Assembly (NCBI GenBank): GCA_963965975.1
Contig: OZ014413.1
Span: 5,032,001 to 5,096,000, forward strand
From: Xestospongia bergquistia
Taxonomy: Eukaryota; Porifera; Demospongiae; Haplosclerida; Petrosiidae
Direction of reading: 5' to 3'
DNA length: 64,000 bases
Position numbers and translations under genes: made by a program. Below, piece after piece: positions 1 to 11,175 of this stretch; positions within the stretch are counted from its first letter, which is position 1; each line of letters opens with the position of its first letter. Under the pieces are notes generated by a model. The model was not told the DNA's origin. It worked only from the letters and a program-made list of their open reading frames with translations, and did not search any database.

Positions 1-179
1 CAATCCAAGGATCAAGTTGGCTTGTCTTCTTAATTCAAGAGCTAAGTTCTGTGGTGATACTTTGAGTGTTAATTTAAATGTCAGTGTATATGTGATATCA
101 AAAGGTGGTGGTTAGGATGTAATGTCAATGAAGAATGAAATATACATGTAAAAGATTAGATAATTGAATCAACTGGATC

Positions 180-540
180 CCTCCCTGTTTCCTCTCTCTC
201 TTTAATATCTCGCTCTATGTGTGGACGTGTATGTACGTGTATGTGTGTGGGTGTGCACATGTCTATCTATCTCTCTCTCTCTCTCCATCCCTCCTTCCTC
301 ACTTCCCCCCCCCTCTCTCTCTTTCTTTCTCTGTGTGCATGTGTGTGTGTGTCTCTCTCTCTCTTAAGCTTGGTCTCTCCCATCCTCCTTCCCTTCCTCT
401 CACAGTATAGCTAGCTCTCTCTCTCTCTCTTTTCTCACTCTGTGTGTGTATGTGTGTGTGGTGTGTGCGTGTCTCTATCTCTTACGATCTATCTTTCTCT
501 CTCCATCCCTCCTTCCTCCCTCCCTCTCTTTTTACTGTAG
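180..540. repeat. CT/GT-rich low-complexity tract
   Basis: Long runs of CT, CTTT and GT/TGTG alternate over about 350 bases. Short reading frames across it encode only Ser/Leu/Val/Cys-biased peptides, as expected from simple sequence, so I do not call a gene. It lies upstream of the first ankyrin fragment. Confidence 0.85.
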
Positions 541-890
541 GAAAAACAATGTATAATTTCCATTGATGTTACAACATTTGTCATTATTGTTATAATCATT
601 GTATTAATGTAAGTAAATAACCATCACAAATACGACTGTAGGAAAAACAAAGTATAATTTCCATTGATGTTGCATTATTTTATCATTGTTATTAAAATTA
701 TTGGATTAGTGTAAGTAAATAACCAACATAAAACCAACTTTCTGAAAAACAAGTTATTTTCTACATTGATTCTAGTAAAGAATGGTAAAATACCATCAAA
801 GATACAACACTATTACATTTATTGGTAATTTTTAACCAATGGAAATACTACAACCAATGTAAACTCTTCATTTTACAAACGTTATAAAGT
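541..890. repeat. Imperfect tandem duplication, no gene
   Basis: A unit of about 100 bases beginning with a TGTAGGAAAAACAA motif occurs around 536 and again around 638, with a more degraded third copy near 735. No coding potential is seen. It ends where the ankyrin fragment begins near 895. Confidence 0.6.
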
Positions 891-894
891 GAAA

Positions 895-1500
895 ATTTTT
901 CCTTTGATTACAAAGTTGTTGAGCTTCTACTCAATGCAAATGCAGATCCTAATATTCAAACACAATTTTGTTGGACTGCTTTAATGTTTGCCTGTGAGAA
1001 TTACCATCACCAAGTTGTTGAGTTTCTACTCAAGGACAAGGCAGATCCTAATATTCAAGACCAAGAATTTTGGACAGCATCAACAATTGCTAGTCAGAAT
1101 GGTCATTTTGAAATAGTTTATTTATTAGAAAAGTACATTGATCCTAGTAGCAGTTCTTATTAAAAATTAGACCAATCAATAAACCAACCGGCAGAAAGTA
1201 ACAGCTCTGATATTTTAATACCTGATCAACAGACAGAGGAACCTAATAAACAACTACAAAGTATACAGACAACAAAGTCTGTAGTTGAACAAGATTTTTT
1301 TCCACACTCAATTGTCCACTCCTCATCTCTAAAGCATTCTTTCCAATATCGTTTAATAACATCTATCAAGCAACCATTTCATACTTTTAAAGATATTATG
1401 AAAAAAGAACTCAGAATTAACAAATCAACAAATTTGGAACAGGAACAACTATAACAAAATCACTCTACATTGATCCACCTACCATTACCTATTTCAAGAA
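895..1500 (+). pseudogene. DD-ANK family 3' fragment 1 (ankyrin units plus C-terminal tail)
   Basis: Only the last two to three ankyrin units and the family tail are present. The ankyrin consensus (VVEFLLKDKADPNIQ type) runs into a LLEKYIDPSSSSY segment and then a stop at 1161-1163. Beyond that stop the same frame still encodes the conserved tail seen in gene A (LDQSINQP, QQTEEPNKQL, SIKQPFHTFKD), ending near 1455. The stop replaces a Lys codon present in other copies. There is no Death domain or start codon upstream, so this is a truncated copy or a terminal exon whose upstream part lies outside the window. The same stop occurs in copies B and C. Confidence 0.7.
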
Positions 1501-1509
1501 AGAATTAAA

Positions 1510-2390
1510 AAAAAACACAAAGAAAAGATAATGTCACCACAAAGAATATTATAAACAAGTAATTATTGTTGTTAAAATAATTATGTTGCATTGTTATGTG
1601 TTTGGTAAAAGCCAAAGTATAATATTAAAGCTGTCAATTATATTTTCCATCAATGCAAAGAAAATGTAATGTTATAAAAAATGTTGTTTTTTCGTATGTA
1701 ATAACTCTATGATACTGTGGTGTAATAATGTACAAAGGTTTCTTAATAAAATGTCATGATAATGATAGAAAACGATGTTATCTCCTATATATTTGTAATT
1801 ACTATGGACAATATTAGAAGATTAGATATCATGACAAAAATTACTGAAATGTTTTAAAACATTGAGTATTCTACAAAAAAAAAATAATATTAACTACAAT
1901 ACATAAGTTATTCAGTCACTGTTATGTGTTCTTCTTTTAACTACAGTACATAATGAGAGTATTATTAAGAAAATATATAGAATACAATGTAATCAACAAT
2001 TGTATACTATATAGACAGTGAGATGTATTGATGATGCTCAGTTACTGTCATTTTCATGTCTTCTACTTTTACTATCAGTTTGATGATGAGAATGATGTTT
2101 GTAACAATGTTTTCTTTGTGTCTTGTCTACTTCTTTTGCCTACAGAGGAAGATCCGTTTGGTAAGACTTATGTGGTATCATATCTGTGCTTCTTTAAAAT
2201 ATGTCTGTCTTGGGCTTTTTTTTCATTCTTTTCTCTTTTTGTATTTTTTCTGTTGAGATATGAAAGCAGCAATAGGTAACAAAACTTTTATATTAAATTA
2301 ACTAGTTAGTGAACTGATTTGTCATATACTGAGTGGATACATGTATAAAATGATGGGGGATGTACACACATTATCTATAAACAATATGCT
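1510..2390. other. 3' flank of fragment 1; possible micro-exon at 2146-2160
   Basis: Mostly A+T-rich non-coding sequence. A pyrimidine tract ending TTTTGCCTACAG at 2145 is followed by a 15-base block and a GTAAGA donor-like site at 2161. A related arrangement follows fragment 3 (5408-5421). The open frame at 2028-2279 is hydrophobic and low-complexity and I do not accept it as a gene. Confidence 0.4.
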
Positions 2391-3140
2391 TGCCAGTAAG
2401 AATGGCTATTACCAAGGAAAAAGCTGATCCTAATCTTCAAACACAAGAAGATTCAACATATGCAAGTGAGGCAAGTGAGAATGGCCATTACCAAGTCATT
2501 CAACTTCTCTGAAATGTTGATATTAATTTCAAAGAAAAGGTGGTGTGACTGCTTTAATATTTGCCAGTCAGAATGGCTGTTACCGAGTCATCGAGTTTCT
2601 CAAAAAAATGCTGATCCTAATCTTCAAAGACAAAGTGGTTGATCAGCATTAATAATTGCCACTCAGAATGGTTATTTCAAAATAGCAAAAGGTTGGACAT
2701 CATTAACAATTGCTAGTCAGAATGGTCATTTTGAAATATTTCATTTATTAGAAAAACACATTGATCCTAGTAGCAGTTCTTGTAAAGAGTTAGAGCAATC
2801 AATAAACCAACCAACAGAAAGTAACAGCTCTGCTATCATAATAACCCGATCAACAGACAGAGGAACCTAACAAATTATCACAAAGTATACAGAGAATGGA
2901 GTCTGTAGTTGAACAAGATGTCCTTCCACACTCAATTATCCACTCCTCATCTCTAAAGCAGTCTTTAAATATTGTTTAATAAAATCTATCAAACAACCAT
3001 TTCATACTTTCAAAGATACTAAGAAGAAAGAGATCATAGATAACAAATCAACAAATTTGGAACAATAACCATGACAACAACATCACTCTACATTAATCCA
3101 GCTATATACCAATATCTATTTCAACAAAAAAGTTGTAAAA
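2390..3140 (+). pseudogene. DD-ANK family fragment 2, frameshifted
   Basis: Degraded ankyrin units (2395-2740) are split among frames, and one unit is fused directly to the next at about 2690. The family tail follows from LEKHIDPSSSSC to SIKQPFHTFKD (roughly 2745-3060) and is itself interrupted by frame changes near 2855 and 2975. No Death domain lies upstream. It is a dead copy, followed by the same 3' flanking module found after gene A. Confidence 0.7.
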
Positions 3141-3324
3141 GAAACAAAGAAAATATAATGTTATAACAAAGAATATTTTAAATAAATTATTATTGTTAAC
3201 ATGTGCTGTAATGTGCTAATTTGAAATTCTTGTTATATGTTGGCAAGTATAGTGTTAAAACTATCAACATTCTATTCTTTCCATGTATACACAATAGATG
3301 ACTTTTTCACATCTTGTTGTACTA

Positions 3325-4030
3325 CAGGTTACAATTTAGTTAGAGTAGTTGTTTGATGCCCATAACCTTTTTGTTCCTGTGATTATAATTAGTTGTCTCC
3401 CACTCATTGTTTCAATAAAGATTTCTGATCACTAAAGAGTGATATCTCAGAATTTGAATGATGTATATAGGTATAAAATTGCTGTCATATGTACTACAAA
3501 CTAATCTGCAGTCATCTATTGTCTATATAATTCTCCCTGAACATAACACACATTTGATGAAGAAACAAAGTCTTGAGGTTTTTTTGTAACTATTATCATG
3601 TCTCCTTCACGTATACATGTAATAACAACAATTGTATTATACTCTTCTCAAAAAGGACCATGTAATGTAACAAGAATAACAAGATCATGATGTGTGTATT
3701 TCATTGTAGAAGAGCTTTCTGAGCTGGAATTAGTCCATATAATGTACTAAATAAAATTGAGTTGTACTGTGCTTAGTTATAAAGTTTCCTACACAATGTA
3801 AACAGATTGAAAAAGAGGGTGGTGTTAGGAATAGGTTCACAGGTTATTATTTAAATTACATATTATGTTTCCCAATTTACTTATTATAATACTGTACTTA
3901 CTGACTATTACTGCCTATTATTACTGTATAATGATGTACCTACTGACTGTAATATTACTTTTGATGAGTTTCACAAAGTTATTTCATAAAGCTGTAATCT
4001 GTTTAACAAACTTATAACCCATTGTATAGC
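3325..4030. repeat. Family 3' flanking module, copy 1
   Basis: About 700 bases align by eye with 11330-12210 and 55425-56350: the TTAGTTGTCTC start, the ACATAACACACATTTGATGAAGAA stretch, and the short TTACTGACTATTACTG block near 3895. In this copy the block is present only one to two times, whereas the other two copies carry eight to nine units of it. It is non-coding and lies between consecutive ankyrin fragments, marking an old tandem duplication unit. Confidence 0.75.
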
Positions 4031-4060
4031 TTGCTATAACTCACGATAACTCACTATCAT

Positions 4061-4279
4061 TTAGTGTAACCTATTATGACCTTATTATATTCCATTGTAA
4101 CCTAATGTAACCTTATTATATTCCATTGTAACCTAATGTAACCTTATTATATTCCATTGTAACCTACTGTAACCTTATTATAATCCATTGTAACCTACTG
4201 TAACCTTATTATAATCCATTGTAACCTACTGTAACCTTATTATAATCCATTGTAAGCTACTGTAACCTTATTGTAATCC
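4061..4279. repeat. 31-base tandem repeat, about 6-7 units
   Basis: The unit is 31 bases and contains GTAACCTACTGTAACC followed by TTATTATAATCCATT. The last four units are almost identical and the first ones are more diverged. It sits directly before an ankyrin fragment that opens at an AG acceptor-like site near 4292. The GTAACCTA core also forms the arms of the hairpins at 12298 and 56433. Confidence 0.9.
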
Positions 4280-4292
4280 TAACTAAAAACAG

Positions 4293-5269
4293 GATCCTAA
4301 TCTTCAAACACAAAATGGGGTGATTGCTTTAATGTTTGCCAGTCAAAATGGCCATTTTCAAGTTTTTGAGATTCTACTAAAAGAAAATGCTGACCCTAAT
4401 CTTCAAACAAAGAAGGGTTCAACATCATTGATATCGCCCAGTCAAAATGGCCATTACCAAGTAGTTGAGCTACTACTCATTGGAAAGGCTGATCCAAATC
4501 TTCAAACACAAAAAGGTTTCATTGGATTGACATTTGCCATTCAAAATGGTTACTACCAAAGTCACTAAGCATAAGATGTTAGGACTGCTTTAATGTTTGC
4601 TAGTCAGAATGAGCATTTCCAAGTTGTTCAGCTTCTTTTCAAAGAAAATACTGATTCTAATCTTGAAAACCAAGATTGTGTGACTGCTTCAAATTATGCC
4701 ACTTTGATAGGATGCCATTACCAAGTCATTGAGCTACTTCTCAAAGAGACTGCTAATCTTAATCTTCAAACACAGAATGGTTGGACTGCTTTAATGTTTG
4801 CCAGTCAGAATGGCCGTTTCCAAGTCATTGAGGTTCTACTCAAAGAAAAAGGTGATCTTAATCTTTAATACAAAAATGGATCAACTGCTTTAATGCTTTT
4901 GAGTGGCCATTGTCAGGTTGTTGAGCGTATAATCAAAGAAAATGCTGATCCCAATATCCCAATGATAAAAATGGTAAGACTGCTTTTTTAATGTTTGCTA
5001 GTCATATTGGTCATTTTGAAATAGCTCATTTTTTAGAAAAGTACATTGATCCTAATAGTAGTTCTTATAAATTATTAGAACAATCAATAAACCAACTAAT
5101 AGAAAGTACCAGTTCTGTCATTATGGTAATTTTAAAGATACAAAAAAAGAAATCAACAAATCAACAATTTTGGAACCGAAACAATCACAACAAAACATCA
5201 CTCTATATTGATCCAACTAGCATTATGTATTTCAAGAAAGAAGTTGAAAAAGACAGAAAGAAAAGATAA
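4293..5269 (+). pseudogene. DD-ANK family fragment 3, frameshifted
   Basis: About eight ankyrin units occur in three consecutive frames: 4293-4568, 4593-4868 and 4991-5269. Units follow the family consensus (TALMFASQNGHFQVVELLLKENADPNLQ-like). The first stretch starts right after an AACAG acceptor-like site, so it may be an exon. Frames break near 4560, at a TAA at 4866-4868 and near 4960. The tail (LEKYIDPNSSSY) is shortened by an internal deletion that removes the QQTEEP to QPFHT part and joins directly to the last 35 or so residues, ending YFKKEVEKDRKKR. This copy preserves the true C-terminus that gene A has lost by a frame shift. Confidence 0.7.
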
Positions 5270-5603
5270 TGTTACAACAAACAATATTGCACACAAATAA
5301 TTGCTATTGTAAACATGATTTGTTATGTGTAAATTTAAAATTTCTTCATTTTGTTGTTATATGTAAAGATGTCTTCTTTCTCTCTTGTCTACTTCTTTTG
5401 TCTACAGAGGAGGAGTCATAGGTATGTCTGATGTAACATCATGTCTGTATTTCTTTGTACCTTCTCTTTCTTCCTAATTTGTTTTGATTTTTTGTGTTTC
5501 TTTTTGTTGATGAGTGAGGGTGGATATTTTTGTGACATTTAATAAAATGAATAGAAATGGTTGAAGAACTACTGCAAACCAAACAATGTGTGTATATGGA
5601 TGA

Positions 5604-5664
<61 letters not shown>

Positions 5665-6050
5665 AGTGTGTGTGTGTGTAGAAATATGGATGACCAACTA
5701 AGAAAACTGAATGCACAGAAGAGTGCAATTGTGCATATAAATGAATATATATAAAGTGATGGAGGATACAAAAAGAATTAGAGCTACATTCAAGCACACA
5801 GTCAGACTTGGTAGTGGATTAATAATAATTGGACAGATACAAATATAAATGGAAAGTTAGATACTGTAAATAAAATCATTGTCTGAGAATGTAAACAGAA
5901 AACAAATCATTGGATGGATAATGGACAGACAAATAGAAAATAGGATAGCAGTAAATTTTTAGATGTAAAAATAATTATGTAGTCACAATAGACAATTAAA
6001 CAAATACAAAACATGTTACAGACATAAATACTTGTTGGTGTCTTGAGAAT
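5270..6050. other. Intergenic, with (TA)n microsatellite at about 5605-5660
   Basis: A micro-exon-like block at 5408-5421 is flanked by TCTACAG and GTATGT and resembles the one at 2146. A perfect TA run of roughly 28 units is followed by a short TG run. The opposing reading frames here are made of Tyr-Ile repeats from the TA tract and are not genes. The rest is A+T-rich with nothing recognisable. Confidence 0.7.
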
Positions 6051-6054
6051 TACT

Positions 6055-6180
6055 TGACAGCTGTCAATTTATCTATAGTTGTGACAACAAAAGATAGATG
6101 AGTGTTGGCCGCATAGTGATTGTTATTCTTCATAATACTACAAACTCACAATTAACAACAAGATATTCTAATTTTAGAAT
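6055..6180 (+). promoter_or_regulatory. Upstream module, copy 1 (palindromic CAGCTG)
   Basis: It contains TTGACAGCTGTCAATTT, then TATAGTTGTGACAA, AAGATAGATGAG and CATAATACTACAAAC. A second copy lies at 6454-6575 just before gene A, and others precede the Death domain segments of B and C and lie between the parts of the chimeric copies. Conservation across otherwise decayed intergenic DNA suggests a 5' regulatory or leader region, but promoter activity is inferred only. Confidence 0.45.
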
Positions 6181-6453
6181 ACTGTGAGCCATTTATAATG
6201 ATGACCATATAAGGATATACTAGACTTATTTACACTTTCATATTAGTAAGCTGTTTCATAGTCAATATTTATTCACTAATATAATTTAGTACCATACGAT
6301 ATACATACACTACTTTTTATATACATGTTATCTGTGAGAGTATTATATTCAGGATTATATGAATAATCTTTGATATATTGACAATATTTAGAACAATTCA
6401 TTGGTATATAACAAAAGGGGGCAGTACTATATAGCTGATCTATTCTATGTGAG

Positions 6454-6575
6454 TGTGACAGCTGTCACTTTAGCTATAGTTCTAATAATAGAAGGTAGAT
6501 GAACATTTGCTATTTTAGTGTATATCATTCCTCATAGTACTACAACACAGAGTTATGATAATAACAACCATATAT
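6454..6575 (+). promoter_or_regulatory. Upstream module, copy 2, adjacent to gene A
   Basis: It contains TGTGACAGCTGTCACTTTAG, AGGTAGATGAACATT, TTTTAGTGTATATCATT and AGTTATGATAATAACAACC. It ends about 65 bases before the ATG at 6641. The matching block in B and C sits at a comparable distance from their ATG, which supports a shared transcription start or 5' leader. Confidence 0.5.
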
Positions 6576-6640
6576 GGATATTGAAAGTGTTTCAGGTTTA
6601 TCAAGAAACTAATAGCTATAGCTATATAGTTATTTCCAAT

Positions 6641-9600
6641 ATGTCTGACAATCCTACAAGATGTACTACTACTCTACCAGTAGATAGTCCTAGAATGTCT
6701 AACAGACCAACTGAGTCTGAACTAATGGAACTACTTGAACCATTAGTAGAGTGGGAAAAATTTGCTATTTTTCTACCAAAGATGTCAGATGCAATGATAA
6801 GAGAGATTGTAAAAGATAAATCATCAATATATCTACAAAAAATGACTCTCTTTTCAAAATGGCTCAGAGTTGATTCTTATGCTACCTGGGATAAAGTAAT
6901 TGTTGCCCTATCTAAAGCTAATGAGCACTATCTAGTCTCAATAGTACAAGAAAACCTTATTACCACCATACCACCAGTAGATCTCTATCAAGGTGAGTGT
7001 AATGGATATGACAAGACATGTATGTAAGTCCCTTGTTCTGTTACAGGTACACACAGTCAAAATCATGACACATTAGTTGAGACTAGTGTGGATAGTGATG
7101 TGAACACAAGAAAAGAGAACAAAGAAAATAGTATCTTAACACAACAGAGTCATATTGCAGTTAAACAAACAGTTCCAATTTCAAAGAAGGTATTAGAAAT
7201 GAGTTCTAAGGATCAAGTTGCAGTAAATTTACAAAACCTACATTCCAAATTTACATCAATTATAGCCAAAGTCAGGAGCCGTCTAGCTGATGGTATTAAA
7301 GATGGAACACACAAACTAGTTGATATTGCTCTATTTGTTGAGGAATACACTGAAGGAAAAGGACTAACTGAAATTGAAAATATTCACAAATTGTTTAATA
7401 CCATTCAACCACACTATTGCTTTCTTAATTGCAAACTGATAGAGAAACTAGTGAAACAGTTTTTTTTGGAGATGTCCTACAAACTGAATTAGAAGAATAT
7501 TCAAATGAACTTGAAATATTTTCAGGGTCTTCTCAACTACAATATATCAAGACAGCTATTGAAGAAGCTCTGCTACTAAAAGAAGAGGTCACAGAAATAT
7601 CATGTGAAGTCATCATCAAACTACATGGTAGATGTGGACAAATGACATTAAAAAATTTCTATAAACTTATCAATTACTTATTTCCAACAAAGAGGCACTT
7701 TTTGACCCACATTCACGTTGAACCAGGATTAATTTGTGTTCAGTTCCTAGCACCTCTCTCACAATCACAATCTCTCATGCTTATGGCAGCTGAGAAAACA
7801 GAGTTCATGTATCAAGTTGGTATCTATGAAATGATCATCAATGACCATCCCATCTTAATGGAAGAAGAGGATCAACTTGTTACAATTGAACAATCACTAC
7901 TTCAAGCAACACAAGCTGGTCATCATAATGATGTTATAATACTATTGGATTTAGGAGCCAATGTTGATTATCAGAATGAAGAAAGGAAAACGGCTTTAAT
8001 GTTAGCAATTAATGGTGGACATGAACATATTATACAGACATTAATAGCAAGAGGAGCTAATGTCAACATTCAAGATGATTGTGGTAACACTGCATTGATA
8101 ATAGGTCTAAATTTTGCTGGTCAAAATGGTCATTTCCAAGTTGTTGAGCTTCTTCTTAAAGAAAAAGCCGATCATAATCTTCAAGACCAAGATGGCTTGA
8201 CAGCTTTAATGTTTGCCAGTAAAAATGGTCATTACCAAGTGGTTGAACTTCTTTTTAAAAAAATGCTGATCCTAATCTTCAAAACCAAGAAGGTAGGACT
8301 GCTTTAATGTTTGCCAGTCAGAATGGTCATTACCAAGTTGTTGCACTTCTTCTTAAAGAAAAAGCTGATCATATTCTTCAAGACCAAGAAGGTTGGACTG
8401 CTTTAACGTTAGCCAGTTGGAATGGTCATTATCAAGTTATAGAGCTTCTTCTCGAAGAAATTGCCGATCATGATCTTCAAGACTTAGTAATTGAGCTTCT
8501 TAAAGAAAATGCTGATCATAATCTTCAAGACCGAAAAGTTGGGACTACTTTAATGTTTGCCACTTGGAATGGTCATTACCAAGTCGTTGAGTTTCTTCTT
8601 AAAGAAAATGCTAATCATAATCTTCAAGACCAAGATGTTGTGATTGCTTTAATGTTATCCAGTTGGAATGGTCATTGCCAAGTTGTTGAGCTTCTTCTCA
8701 AAGAAAATGCCAATCATAATCTTCAAGACCAAGAAGTTGGGATTGCTTTAATGTTTGCCCAGTGAGAATGGTCATTACCAAGTTGTCGAGCTTCTCCTGA
8801 AAGAAAATGCTGACCCTAATTTTCAAGACAAAGAAGGTAGAACTGCTTTAATGCTTTCCATTGAGAAAGGTTATTATCGAGTTGCTAAGCTTCTTCTTAA
8901 AGAAAACACCAATCATAATCTTCAAGACCTAGACGGTTGGACTGCTTTAATGTTTGCAAGTAAGAAAGGTAATTCCCAAGTTGTTGAACTTCTTATTAAA
9001 GAAAATGCCAATCATATAATCTTAAAAACCGTGATGGCTGGACTGCTTCAATATTTGCCAGTCAGAATGGTCATTACAAAGTTGTCGAGCTTCTTCTCAA
9101 GGAAAACGTCAATTATAATCTACAAGACCAAGAAGGTTGGACTACGTTAATGTTTGCCAGTAAGAATGGTCATTACCAAGTTGTTGAGCTTCTTCTTAAA
9201 GAAAATGCTGATTTTAACATTCAAACAAAAAGAGGTGGGACTGCTATAATATTTGCCAGTTGGTACCAAGTTGTTGAGCTTTTTCTCAAAGAAAATGCCA
9301 ACCCTAATCTTCAAAACCAAGAAGGTTGGACTGCTTTAATGTTTGCCAGTCAGAATGGTTATTACCAAGTCGTTGAGCTTCTTCTAAAAGAAAATGCTGA
9401 TCCTAATCTTCAAAACCAAGAAGGTACGGAGTGCTTTAATTTTTGCCAGTCAAAATGGTCATTACGAAATTGTCAAGCTTCTTCTTAAAGAAAATGCCAA
9501 TCATAATCTTCAAGACAACAAAGGTTGGACTGCTTTAATGTTTTCCAGTGAGAATGGTCATTGCCAAGTTGTTGATCTTCTTCTTAAAGAAAGAGCTGAT

Positions 9601-11175
9601 CGTAATTTTCAAGACCAAAAAGGCAGGACTGCTTTAATGTTTGCCAGTCAGAATGGTCGTTACCAAGTCATTGAGCTTCTTCTCAAAGAAAATGCCAATC
9701 ATAATCTTCAAGATCAAGAAGGTTGTACTGCTTTAATGAATGCTAGTCACAGTGGTCATTACAAAATCGTTGAGCTTCTTCTCAAAGAAAATGCCAATCA
9801 TAATCTTCAAGACCAAGAAGGTTGGACTGCTTTAATGTATGCCAGTAAGAATGGTCATTACCAAGTTGTTGAGCTTCTTCTTAAAGAAAGTGCTGATACT
9901 AATCTTCAAAATCAAAAAGGTTGGACTGCTTTAATGTTTGCCAGTCAGAATGGTCATCACCAAGTCATTGAGCTTCTTCTTAAAGAAAATGGTGATCCAA
10001 ATATTCAAACACAAAATGGTTGGACTGCTTTAATGTTTGCTAGTATGAATGGTCATTACCAAGTCATTGAGCTTCTTCTCAAAGAAAATGCCAATCATAA
10101 TCTTCAAGACCAAGATGGTAGGACTGCTTTAATGTTTGCCAGTCAGAATGGTCATTACCAAGTCGTTGAGTTTCTTCTTAAAGAAAATGCTGATCATAAT
10201 TTTCAAGACCAAAATGGTTGTACTGCTTTAATGTATGCCAGTCAGAATGGTCATTACCAAGTCGTTGAGCTTCTTTTTAAAGAAAATGTCAATCATAATC
10301 TTCAAGACCAAGATGGTAGGACTGCTTTAATGTTTGCCAGTCAGAATGGTCATTACCAAGTCGTTGAGCTTCTTCTCAAAGAAAAAGCTGATCATAATTT
10401 TCAAGACCAAAATGGTTGTACTGCTTTAATGTTTGCCAGTCAGAATGGTCATTACCAAGTCGTTGAGCTTCTTCTCAAAGAAAAAACTGGTCATAATTTT
10501 CAAGACCAAAACGGTTGTACTGCTTTAATGTATGCCAGTCAGAATGGTCATTACCAAGTCGTTGAGCTTCTTTTTAAAGAAAATGTCAATCATAATCTTC
10601 AAGACCAAGATGGTAGGACTGCTTTAATGTTTGCCAGTCAGAATGGTCATTACCAAGTCATTAGGCTTCTTCTTAAAGAAAAAGCTGATCATAATTTTCA
10701 AGACCAAAAGCTTCTTCTTAAAGAAAATGCTAATCCTAATCTTCAAACACATGATGGTTGGACAGTATCAACAATTGCTAGTCAGAATTGTCATTTTGAA
10801 ATAGCTCATTTATTAGAAAAGTACATTGATCGTAGTAGTACTTTTTATAAAGGATTAGACCAATCAATAAACCAACCAATAGAAAGTACCAGTTTCTCTA
10901 TTTTATTAACTTACCAACAGACAGAGGAACCTAGCAAACAGTTACAAAACATACAGACAACAGCAGAGTCTGTAGTTAAACAAGATGATGTCCTTTCACA
11001 CTCAAGTATCCTCTCCTCATCTCTAAAGCAGTCTTTTCAAAATCGTTTAATAAAATCTATCAAACAACCATTTCATACTTTTAAAGATACAAAAAAGGAA
11101 GAACTCAAAGATAACAAATCAGTTAATTTGGAACAGGAAAAAAACAACCACAACAAGAAACTCACTCTAGACTGA
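6641..11175 (+). CDS. Gene A: Death domain + ankyrin-repeat protein (frame interrupted)
   Basis: Exon 1 is 6641-6992. I chose this ATG because MSDNPT is also the start in B and C. Exon 1 encodes a Death-like domain (about residues 24-105, with the ATWDKVIVALSKANEHYLVS helix-5 signature). A 54-base GT-AG intron (6993-7046) joins LYQ-G-THSQ in frame. Exon 2 encodes a conserved helical middle region (about 7190-7870) of unknown function, then about 28 ankyrin units, then the family tail (10815-11175). Frame breaks occur near 7460 (T8 run), 8256, 8757 (CCC for CC), 9012 and 9427. From 9430 to 11175 the frame is open without a break. A late shift near 11160 replaces the expected YFKKEVEK ending. 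Death domains recruit signalling partners and ankyrin arrays bind proteins, so a cytoplasmic innate-immune scaffold is a plausible role. It may be a young pseudogene or a gene with consensus-sequence errors. Confidence 0.75.
10201..10667 (+). repeat. 297-base internal duplication of three ankyrin units
   Basis: Bases 10201-10370 recur at 10498-10667 with very few differences, an offset of 297 bases, exactly three 99-base ankyrin units. The copies encode the same unusual residues (LLFKENVNHNLQDQDGR), which no other unit shares. This is a recent in-frame unequal exchange inside gene A. Just after it, at about 10710, one unit is cut short in frame (FQDQ joined to KLLLKENANPN). Confidence 0.85.

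Noticed and set aside
217..414. Two overlapping frames rich in Ser, Leu and Cys
   Set aside because: They are translations of the CT/GT low-complexity tract.
4061..4279. 31-base repeats as a possible CRISPR array
   Set aside because: Units are directly contiguous without unique spacers, and the setting is eukaryotic; it is an ordinary tandem repeat.
5439..5797. Overlapping frames on both strands rich in Tyr and Ile
   Set aside because: They are translations of the (TA)n and (TG)n microsatellites.
6641..11175. Ankyrin-rich bacterial symbiont DNA (such proteins are common in intracellular bacteria)
   Set aside because: The Death domain, consistent short GT-AG introns with phase-matched exons, and surrounding animal transposons point to host nuclear DNA.
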